53,561 bases of DNA. Source: Mycobacterium sp. 852002-51961_SCH5331710 (GTDB taxonomy: Bacteria; Actinomycetota; Actinomycetes; Mycobacteriales; Mycobacteriaceae). The DNA lies in the NCBI RefSeq assembly GCF_001665535.1, contig NZ_LZSQ01000054.1, positions 1-53,561 of the forward strand, in the 5' to 3' direction. Both the position numbers and the translations under genes were made by a program. A model generated the notes under the pieces. It saw only the letters and a list, made by a program, of their open reading frames with translations. It did no database searches and had not been told where the DNA came from. Of the stretch, positions 24,741-31,459 are shown one piece after another. Position 1 is the first letter of the stretch. Every line of letters starts with the position of its first letter.

Positions 24741-25792
24741 GGCGTGCTCACCTCCATCGGAACATCCAGTGCGTACAGCTCGCCGGCGTTGCGCCACAAC
24801 ACCTTCTCGCGTTGTCGCTCGTTCAGCCCGCGCGCCGCGTCCGCCGGCGTCGTCGTCGACCAGTGCGGATAGCCCGACCCGTACATCACCAGATCCGCCT
24901 TGTCGGTGAAGTCCATCCACCGCTCGGCGTGGCCCGCGTCGGTCGGGCCGTCGAGTGCCGACGTGCAGAACCGCACATGGTCGCGCAGATACTCGCTGGG
25001 ATAGCGGTCCACCCACGGCGTCTGGTCGCGCATCGACATCCAGAACGTGTCGAGCCGCCACATCAGCGGCGTGAGGATGTCGTAACCACCGTCGGCGAAC
25101 ACGAACCTCAGCCCGGCGTGCCTGCCGAACGTGCCCTCGATGATCAGCGTGGCCAGATGCACGAAACCGTTGAGCGGCATGAACGATGCGTAACCGGGAT
25201 AGGTGTGGGCGTGCCCCGCGAACGTCGGCGCATGGTCGACGCCGTTGCCGCCGTTGACGTGTACCGCGACCGGAAGTCCGTGCGCTGCGGCGGTCTCCCA
25301 GATCGGCTCGAACATCGGCTTGCCGTACGGCTCGCGCGACTGCAACGGCACACCGATCTGAACCATCTTGGGATGGTTCGCCAACCGTTCGATCTCGGCC
25401 ACCGCGCCCCTGACGTCCTCGGGGTTGACCCGGATGGTGCCGCGGAACCGGCCGGTGCTGTCGGGTTCGAGCCAGCGGTCGAGCAGCCAGTCGTTGACCG
25501 CCGCGCAGATACGGCTATTGAGCAGGTAGTCGGCGATGTTGCCTCTGGTCAACGGATTGAGGACGGCGTAATCCGCCCCGCCCTCGTCGAACAGGTGACG
25601 CGCCACGACGTCGGGGTCGGACCCCGGGTAACCGTCGCCGTACAGGTCCGCCCGATAGTCGCCTCCCGGCGCCTGGTACCACTGCTGCTCGACGTCGGGT
25701 ATGGCGCGGAGCTTGTGCGGGTCGGCCAGGTAGCGCCGGATCTCGGCGTTGTACCGGAAGTGGGGCTGTACGGATGCGTCGATGACGGTCAT
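24737..25792 (-). CDS. Amidohydrolase-fold paralogue lacking key metal ligands
   Basis: 351 residues. Aligned with its downstream neighbour it keeps the fold (LPVAVHVNGGN with His178, FVHLATLIIEG with His212, FVFADGGYDIL, MWRLD). But the N-terminal Asp-x-His is Ser7-x-Gln9 (VIDASVQPH) and the catalytic Asp of the STDYPHW motif is Gly307 (YGSGYPHW). It is therefore probably not a metal-dependent hydrolase by itself and may be a structural or regulatory partner. It is the middle gene of a three-gene operon, with 4-base ATGA/GTGA overlaps on both sides. Confidence 0.88.
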   Translation of the reverse strand: MTVIDASVQPHFRYNAEIRRYLADPHKLRAIPDVEQQWYQAPGGDYRADLYGDGYPGSDPDVVARHLFDEGGADYAVLNPLTRGNIADYLLNSRICAAVNDWLLDRWLEPDSTGRFRGTIRVNPEDVRGAVAEIERLANHPKMVQIGVPLQSREPYGKPMFEPIWETAAAHGLPVAVHVNGGNGVDHAPTFAGHAHTYPGYASFMPLNGFVHLATLIIEGTFGRHAGLRFVFADGGYDILTPLMWRLDTFWMSMRDQTPWVDRYPSEYLRDHVRFCTSALDGPTDAGHAERWMDFTDKADLVMYGSGYPHWSTTTPADAARGLNERQREKVLWRNAGELYALDVPMEVSTP

Positions 25793-26145
25793 GCGGTCAG
25801 GTACACCTGTCCATCGGCGATCTCGACCTCGTAGGTGCGCACCCGCTTGCTGGGATCGGCGAGGTTGACGCCGGTCGGGATGTCGAATTCCCATTGATGC
25901 CAAGGGCATCGGACGATGCGGCCGGTGCGCGCATGGCGAACCCGGTCCGGGAGTTCGGGTGCGTACTCGGTGGTGCCCCGGACGTAGCCCGCGCACAGCG
26001 GCGCGCCCTCGTGGGCGCAGTAGTTGGCGATCGCGTACACCGAACCGTCGATGTTGTATACGCCCACACCGAACTTGCCTGCCTGCACCAACTTCATGCT
26101 GCCCGGCGGCAGGTCATCGATGGCACACACCGGTCGACGCCGCAT
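25789..26145 (-). CDS. Rieske-type [2Fe-2S] ferredoxin
   Basis: 118 residues from ATG 26145, with RBS GAGGGGA 5 bases upstream. Cluster ligands Cys43/His45 in NYCAHEGAPL and Cys80/His83 in CPWHQWEF. This is a small stand-alone Rieske protein that carries electrons to an oxygenase. It is first in an operon with the two amidohydrolase-fold proteins. In the island it could feed the Rieske oxygenase or the divergent P450; no ferredoxin reductase gene is visible. It could also be a fixed partner of the amidohydrolases. The choice is open. Confidence 0.9.
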   Translation of the reverse strand: MRRRPVCAIDDLPPGSMKLVQAGKFGVGVYNIDGSVYAIANYCAHEGAPLCAGYVRGTTEYAPELPDRVRHARTGRIVRCPWHQWEFDIPTGVNLADPSKRVRTYEVEIADGQVYLTA

Positions 26146-26163
26146 CACGTCCCCTCGGTTCCC

Positions 26164-26197
26164 TTGACCCAGATTACCTAAAATAGTAAAGATAGGC
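26164..26197 (+). promoter_or_regulatory. Promoter with shared operator-like element (copy B)
   Basis: TTGACC (26164-26169), a 17-base spacer and TAAAGA (26187-26192) make a promoter for the second P450, 40 bases before its GTG. The 34 bp match copy A (18411-18378, opposite strand) with 3 mismatches, including the embedded CCTAAAATAGTAAA core. It lies between the divergent Rieske-ferredoxin operon and the P450-alcohol dehydrogenase operon. Confidence 0.7.
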
Positions 26198-26231
26198 GGG
26201 TAGAGCGCCAACCCCGCTGCCGGGAGGCAAG

Positions 26232-27437
26232 GTGACGATCAGCACCGGTCCGAAGAACCAGACTGCCCCTGACGTTTCGAGCGATCCGTACGGCTTCTTC
26301 GCCTACATGCGCAGCACCGACCCCGTGTGGCGCGGCACCATCATGGACACCTCGCAGATGCCGCCGGAGTTGCTTCCGCCGGAGGAATGGACGCTGTTCG
26401 ACTACGAGAGCGTGTTCGCCGCTTTCCGGGACTGCGACGTCTACGGCTCGCAGGTCTACCACCGCACGATCGAGATAGTGTTCGGGCCGACGATCCTCGG
26501 CATGCACGGCAAGCAGCACCACGACCACCGCGGCCTGATCTCCAACGCGTTCCGCCAGAGCGCATTGGCGCAGTGGGAACCAGAGGTGATCGTGCCGATC
26601 TGCGATCGGCTGGTCGAGGAGTTCCTCGACGACGGTGAGGTCGATCTGGTCAAGGCCATGACGTTCGAGTTCCCCACCCGCGTCACGGCGGCGCTGCTGG
26701 GGCTCCCCCAGGAGGATCTCGACCTGTTCCGCCGCTTGTCGTTCGAGCTGATATCCATCACCGACGACATCGAGGCGGGCCTGACCGCATCGGTGGAACT
26801 CGGCGAGTACTTCCAGGCTCAGATCGACCAGCGGCGCCGCCGGATGACCGACGACATCATCGGCGATCTGGTCGGCGCCGAGATCGACGGTGAGAAGCTC
26901 ACCGACGAGGCGATCATCTCGTTTCTGCGACTGTTGCTTCCGGCCGGGCTGGAGACCACGTACCGGTCGTCGGGCAACCTGCTGTACCTGCTGTTGACCC
27001 ATCCCGAGCAGCTCGCCGCGGTCGAGCGCGACCGCGAACTCATACCCGCCGCGATCGAGGAGGGACTGCGGTTCGAAACACCGTTGGTGACGGTCCCGCG
27101 GTGCACGACCCGCGACGTCGAGGTGCATGGCATCGGAATCCCGGAGGGCGCGCAGGTGAACCTCTGCATCGGTTCGGCTAACCGCGACGAAAAGCGGTGG
27201 GAGAACGCCGATGTCTTCGATATTCATCGGCCGCGGCGTGCGCACACCTCGTTCGCGGGCGGGCTTCACAGTTGCCTGGGCATGCACCTGGCCCGCGTGG
27301 AGACCCGGGTGATGTTGACCAGTTTGTTCGACCGCGCAACCGATTTCGAGCTGCAGATCGACGGCGACACCCGGCTCGCCGGTCTGCCGTTCCGCTCCCC
27401 CATCCATCTGCCGGTCACCTTCCGTCCGACGCGATGA
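26232..27437 (+). CDS. Cytochrome P450 (second of three)
   Basis: 401 residues from GTG 26232, with GGGAGG upstream. I-helix LLPAGLETTYRSSG has Glu in the position usually Asp (AGxET), ExxR in IEEGLRFETP, haem loop FAGGLHSCLGMHLAR with Cys348. The F-G region and VYHRTIEIVFGPTILGMHG suggest a family different from the other two P450s here. Its stop overlaps the start of the alcohol dehydrogenase gene (ATGA), so the hydroxylated product is probably passed to that enzyme. Expression is likely tied to the Rieske oxygenase operon through the shared 34-bp element. Confidence 0.95.
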   Translation: MTISTGPKNQTAPDVSSDPYGFFAYMRSTDPVWRGTIMDTSQMPPELLPPEEWTLFDYESVFAAFRDCDVYGSQVYHRTIEIVFGPTILGMHGKQHHDHRGLISNAFRQSALAQWEPEVIVPICDRLVEEFLDDGEVDLVKAMTFEFPTRVTAALLGLPQEDLDLFRRLSFELISITDDIEAGLTASVELGEYFQAQIDQRRRRMTDDIIGDLVGAEIDGEKLTDEAIISFLRLLLPAGLETTYRSSGNLLYLLLTHPEQLAAVERDRELIPAAIEEGLRFETPLVTVPRCTTRDVEVHGIGIPEGAQVNLCIGSANRDEKRWENADVFDIHRPRRAHTSFAGGLHSCLGMHLARVETRVMLTSLFDRATDFELQIDGDTRLAGLPFRSPIHLPVTFRPTR

Positions 27438-28591
27438 GGAGTCGCGCGGCAATCCTGCACGACGTCGGCGGTCCCTGGTCGGTCGAGGAGTTCGAGCTCG
27501 ATCCGCCGCGCGCCGGCGAGGTGCTCGTCGAGATGGCCGCTGCCGGGCTGTGCCATTCCGACGATCACATCCTCAAGGGCGACATGTCCATCTCCAACGA
27601 CGTTGCCCACGAGTACGGTCTGACGCCGATGTTCCCCACGATCGGTGGGCATGAGGGTTCCGGCACCGTTGTCGAGATCGGCGACGGGGTGGACGACTTC
27701 GCGGTCGGCGATCACGTCGTGCTGTCGTTCGTGGCGGTGTGCGGACGGTGCCGGTGGTGTGCCTCAGGCGTGGAGTACCTGTGCGACGAGGGGGCCGGGA
27801 CAATGGTGCCCGGGATGCCGACCGACGGCACGTTCCGCCACCACACGCTCGACGGTCGTCCGCTCGGTCATCTGTCGAAGGTGGGCGCCTTCGCCCGGCA
27901 CACCGTGGTGTCGGCGCATTCGCTGGTCAAGATCGACCCACATCTGCCGCTGGTCCCCAGCGCGCTGCTGTCGTGCGCCGTCCCGACCGGCTACGGGTCG
28001 GCGGCGAACCGCGCCAACGTGCGCGGTGGGGACACCGTCGTGGTGGTCGGGGCGGGCGGTATCGGGACGGCGGCGATCCAGGGCGCGCGGATCAACGGTG
28101 CGGCGCAGATCGTGGCCGTCGACCCGGTCGAGTTCAAACAGAAGGCGGCGCTGCGCTTCGGTGCCACACACAGCGTTTCGACGCTCGTTGAAGCGCTGGA
28201 CCTCGTCCGGGACCTCACCGCAGGCGTGATGGCGGACAGCGTGGTTGCGGCGCCGTCGCTGATCGCGGGTGAGGACGTCAACGCCTACCTGAAGCTGACA
28301 CGCAAGGGCGGCACCTGCGTGCTGACCGGGATGACGGCTCAGACAACGCGATCGGTGAAGATCGCGCTGCAGGACTTCATCCTCTGGAACAAGAACCTCG
28401 TCGGAACCGTGTTCGGTTCGTGCAACCCGCGTGCCGACATCGACCGGCTGGCAAGCCTCTACACGTCCGGACGGCTCCAGCTCGACGAGATGATCACCCG
28501 CCGATACCGTCTCGACGACATCAACGCCGCCTACGAGGACCTGCTGAACGGCGAGATCATCCGGGGCGTCATCGATTACGCGCTCGCCTGA
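27434..28591 (+). CDS. Zinc-dependent, probably NDMA-type, alcohol dehydrogenase
   Basis: 385 residues. Catalytic zinc region AAGLCHSDDHIL and TIGGHEGSGTVVEIG; structural zinc cysteines in VCGRCRWCASGVEYLC; cofactor motif VVVVGAGGIGTAAIQGA. The inserted segment after the structural zinc (TMVPGMPTDGTFRHHTLDGR) and the overall layout fit the NDMA-dependent mycobacterial/Rhodococcus alcohol dehydrogenases with tightly bound NAD, which rely on a redox-carrier such as the mycofactocin system. It is translationally coupled to the P450. It would oxidise a P450-made alcohol to the aldehyde, for the ALDH of the island. Confidence 0.92.
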   Translation: MRSRAAILHDVGGPWSVEEFELDPPRAGEVLVEMAAAGLCHSDDHILKGDMSISNDVAHEYGLTPMFPTIGGHEGSGTVVEIGDGVDDFAVGDHVVLSFVAVCGRCRWCASGVEYLCDEGAGTMVPGMPTDGTFRHHTLDGRPLGHLSKVGAFARHTVVSAHSLVKIDPHLPLVPSALLSCAVPTGYGSAANRANVRGGDTVVVVGAGGIGTAAIQGARINGAAQIVAVDPVEFKQKAALRFGATHSVSTLVEALDLVRDLTAGVMADSVVAAPSLIAGEDVNAYLKLTRKGGTCVLTGMTAQTTRSVKIALQDFILWNKNLVGTVFGSCNPRADIDRLASLYTSGRLQLDEMITRRYRLDDINAAYEDLLNGEIIRGVIDYALA

Positions 28592-28618
28592 CGGCCGCCT
28601 CCACCGAGCGCGCGGCGC

Positions 28619-28858
28619 TTAGTACTGACCGAGCGGTCGGCACACGTTGGTGATCGGATTCCAGTACTCGCCCGGCGCGCACGCCAACGGCGTGGTCGCC
28701 ACTGGCCCCCGGCACACGTTGTCGACCGGATCCCACCATTGTCCGTTCGGACAGTTGATGGGTTGGGCGGCACCGGATGCCGCAGCGGCGATCGAGAACG
28801 CGGCTAGCGGGGCGGCGGTCGCGGCGACGATCATGGCACGCGAAATGATCTTGCTCAT
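28619..28858 (-). CDS. Small secreted Cys-repeat protein (79 aa)
   Basis: ATG 28858 gives a signal peptide (MSKIISRAMIVAATAAPLAA) and a mature part of about 50 residues. That part is two copies of a repeat: CPNGQWWDPVDNVCRG and CAPGEYWNPITNVCRPLG, each with a Cys pair and W-(D/N)-P-x-x-N-V-C. It resembles short mycobacterial exported proteins with the same repeat. It is probably a disulfide-stabilised extracellular protein of unknown role. Convergent with the alcohol dehydrogenase gene, 27 bases apart. Confidence 0.8.
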   Translation of the reverse strand: MSKIISRAMIVAATAAPLAAFSIAAAASGAAQPINCPNGQWWDPVDNVCRGPVATTPLACAPGEYWNPITNVCRPLGQY

Positions 28859-28966
28859 GGGTCGAGCTTGCCCCGAATGGAGCCGTCGCAAACAGGTTTT
28901 TCTTCGCTTGACGGGTTGATTCCCCGTACCGGGTACGTGCGATCGACCCGTCAACGCATCGGCAGG

Positions 28967-30181
28967 CTAGGACACCACCACGTCGAGGCGCTCCCAGCCG
29001 CGGACCGTCGACGTCGGAGCCAGCCGCGCGGTCTCGGCGTCGATGTCCCACTCCGGCCAGCGGTTCAGCAGCTCGTCGAGCGCGACGCGTCCCTCCAGCC
29101 GGGCGAGGTTGGCGCCCAAGCAGTAGTGCACGCCTTTGCCGAAGGTGATGTGGCTGATGTTGTCCCGGCGGATGTCGAACACGTCGGGATTGTCATAGCG
29201 CCGCGGATCGCGGTTGGCCGCACCGAACATCAGCAACATCGCGCTACCGGCTGGCACGGTGCGACCGTGGGCCTCGAATTCGCGTGTGACCAAACGCGCC
29301 ACGTTGTGACCGGTCGGCTCGTACCGCAGCGTCTCGTCGACGACGCGCTGCAACAGCGACCGGTCTTCGACGACCTCGCGGCGCTGATCCGGGTGCGCGG
29401 CGAGCACCATGGCCAGCCAGCCGATGAGCCGGCCCGTCGTCTCGTTACCGGCGCCGGCGACCACCTGCGTGTAGTGCAGGATCTCCTTGCGCGTCAGCTT
29501 GCGGGTCACCCCGTTCTCGTCCTCGAACTCGACGTTGAGAAGGGCGGTCATCAGGTCGTCGGAGGGATTCTTAGCCCGCCAGTCAACGTATTCGGCGTAG
29601 ATGCTGCCGTCGGCGATCTTGTCCGCGCGCACGACCTTCATCGGTGAGCCGGGCTTGGTGCGCAGGCTCGCGTCGTTGGCGTCGCGCACCGACACCTGCT
29701 CGGATTCCGGTATGCCCAGCAGCATTCCGATGACGCGCATCGGCATCATCGACGCGAGCTCGGCGATGATGTCGAAGCGGTCGGCGCCCACCAGTGGATC
29801 GAGGCAGTTCACGCAGTACTGACGGATCTGGTCCTCGAGCGCGGCCATCCGGCGGGGCGTGAACACCCGCGACATGAGGCCGCGCAACATCGTGTGAACC
29901 GGCGGGTCCTCCATCATCATCACGCCCTTGGGCATGTCGAACTCCGACTGGATGAGCTCGAGGATGTCGCCGCGGCTGTTGGAGAAGGTCTGCCAGTCGA
30001 GCAGGGCCCGCTCGACGTCCTCATGTCGTGACAACGCCCAGAAGTCGTAGGCCTCGTTGTAGTAGAGCGGCGCCTCTTCCCGCAACCGGGCGTACGTGGG
30101 ATACGGGTCCGCGACGATGTCCACCCGGTACGGGTCGTAGTAGACGGCGCTGCCGTGCGCCTTCTGATCAACTGCGGTCAT
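28967..30181 (-). CDS. Cytochrome P450 (third of three), divergent from a TetR regulator
   Basis: 404 residues. N-terminal YYDPYRVDIVADPYPTYARL, the MMMEDPPVHTMLRGLMSRVF segment before the C helix, I-helix VAGAGNETTGRLIG, ExxR in VDETLRYEP, haem loop FGKGVHYCLGANLAR with Cys354. It has no partner gene in its transcript. The divergent neighbour encodes a TetR regulator with a perfect palindrome in the shared gap, so this P450 is probably induced by a specific hydrophobic ligand or its own substrate. Confidence 0.95.
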   Translation of the reverse strand: MTAVDQKAHGSAVYYDPYRVDIVADPYPTYARLREEAPLYYNEAYDFWALSRHEDVERALLDWQTFSNSRGDILELIQSEFDMPKGVMMMEDPPVHTMLRGLMSRVFTPRRMAALEDQIRQYCVNCLDPLVGADRFDIIAELASMMPMRVIGMLLGIPESEQVSVRDANDASLRTKPGSPMKVVRADKIADGSIYAEYVDWRAKNPSDDLMTALLNVEFEDENGVTRKLTRKEILHYTQVVAGAGNETTGRLIGWLAMVLAAHPDQRREVVEDRSLLQRVVDETLRYEPTGHNVARLVTREFEAHGRTVPAGSAMLLMFGAANRDPRRYDNPDVFDIRRDNISHITFGKGVHYCLGANLARLEGRVALDELLNRWPEWDIDAETARLAPTSTVRGWERLDVVVS

Positions 30182-30238
30182 CGGATCTCCCCTGCTTCAG
30201 GAGGCTGCGGGCTGCGCCATCGTCGCAGCTCCCCTTGC

Positions 30239-30267
30239 TTGTTGGGCGATCGCCCAACATCTAAGCT
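30239..30267 (+). promoter_or_regulatory. TetR operator inside its own leaderless promoter
   Basis: TGTTGGGCGATCGCCCAACA at 30240-30259 is a perfect 20-base palindrome. It lies between TTGTTG (-35, 30239-30244) and TAAGCT (-10, 30262-30267), with a 17-base spacer, and the TetR ATG follows the -10 by only 6 bases. Repressor binding would block its own promoter and probably the divergent P450 promoter. Confidence 0.8.
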
Positions 30268-30273
30268 GGCGCC

Positions 30274-30870
30274 ATGTCTAGCAGCCCCGTCGGCGACCGG
30301 TCAAGGGGTGGCCGCGAGTCGGCCGCGCGCTCGGCCCTGATCGAGGCCACCGCGCAGGTCATGCTGGAAGAGGGCTACGCCGCGGCTACGTCGCGGCGGG
30401 TCGCGGCGCGGGCCGGCGTGAAGCCCGCACTCGTGCACTACTACTTCCCGAGCATGGACGATCTGTTCCTGGCCGTGCTGCGCGAAGGCGCCGAGGCCAA
30501 CCTCGCTCGCCAGAGGGAAGCGGCGGAGGCCGAGGAACCCCTGCATGCGCTGTGGCGACTCAACAGCACTCACGGTGCCCGGCTGTTCATGGAGTTCATG
30601 GCGTTGGCGAACCACCGCAAAGCCATTCGCAGTGAGATCGCGGCCTACGCCGAGAGGTTCGGCGGCGTCGAAGAATCCGTGGTGGCCGAGGCGATGAAGG
30701 CCCACGGCGCGGACGTGGAGGCGTTCCCGCCCGTCGTGATGTCTATGATCGTGACGAGCTTGGCCCGCATCGTCCTGCTCGAACGGGGACTCGGCATAAC
30801 CCGAGGTCATGCCGAGGCGGAGGCGTTCATCGAACGCTATCTGGACCGCTTCGAAATCAAGCCATCGTGA
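30274..30870 (+). CDS. TetR-family transcriptional regulator
   Basis: 198 residues. N-terminal helix-turn-helix: ALIEATAQVMLEEGYAAATS, RRVAARAGVKPALVHYYFPS. The C-terminal ligand domain is helical with LFMEFMALANHRKAIRSEIA and PVVMSMIVTSLARIVLLERG. It most likely represses itself and the divergent P450 through the 20-base palindrome in the gap. The mRNA is probably leaderless, because the -10 hexamer ends 6 bases before the ATG. The ligand is unknown. Confidence 0.93.
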   Translation: MSSSPVGDRSRGGRESAARSALIEATAQVMLEEGYAAATSRRVAARAGVKPALVHYYFPSMDDLFLAVLREGAEANLARQREAAEAEEPLHALWRLNSTHGARLFMEFMALANHRKAIRSEIAAYAERFGGVEESVVAEAMKAHGADVEAFPPVVMSMIVTSLARIVLLERGLGITRGHAEAEAFIERYLDRFEIKPS

Positions 30871-31030
30871 CCTGGATCACATCGTATCGACACGGGTGAC
30901 CAGCAGCACTCTGACTTGAGTTAACCTGGGGCTCAATGAGAACTTATATGGGCTAAGTTACGCACGAAGACATGCACAGCGACGAATACGACTTGAGGGC
31001 GGATATGGGTTGCATCGGGCGGGGACGGTA

Positions 31031-31459
31031 ATGCTCCGACGCGCAAGGAAGATCTGGCTGCCCATCGTGATCATCGTCGTGGTGACGATTGCGGGCTTCA
31101 CGGTCAGCCGCATCCGGACCTTCTTCGGGGCCGAGGGCATCATCGTCACTCCCCGAGTGTTCGCGGAGGACCCCGAGCCCTTCGATCCCAAGGTCGTCAA
31201 GTACGAGATCTTCGGCACCGGCACGTATGCGGACATCAACTATCTCGACCTCGACGCGAGGCCCCAACGGATCGACGGCGCATCGTTGCCGTGGACGCTG
31301 ACGCTGCAGACCACAGCGCCGTCGGCCGCGCCCAACATCGTGGCGCAAGGCGACGGCCAGAGCATCACCTGCCGGATCACGGTCGATGACGAGATCAAGG
31401 ACGAAAGAACCTCCACCGGCGTGAATGCCCAAACCTTCTGCTTCGTGAAATCCGCATGA
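31031..31459 (+). CDS. mmpS: MmpS-family accessory protein
   Basis: 142 residues with one N-terminal membrane span ([20 protein letters not shown]) and an extracytoplasmic beta domain: [50 protein letters not shown] and [10 protein letters not shown], with the two conserved cysteines. MmpS proteins work with the adjacent MmpL transporter in export of lipids or siderophores. ATG 31031 follows GGGGACGG. The stop overlaps the MmpL start (ATGA). The 160-base gap upstream shows no recognisable operator. Confidence 0.93.
   Translation: MLRRARKIWLPIVIIVVVTIAGFTVSRIRTFFGAEGIIVTPRVFAEDPEPFDPKVVKYEIFGTGTYADINYLDLDARPQRIDGASLPWTLTLQTTAPSAAPNIVAQGDGQSITCRITVDDEIKDERTSTGVNAQTFCFVKSA

Noticed and set aside
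30905..30945. Possible IdeR iron box upstream of mmpS (TTAACCT half-site within TTGAG...CTCAA)
   Set aside because: Only a half-site resembles the 19-bp consensus; the rest does not align.
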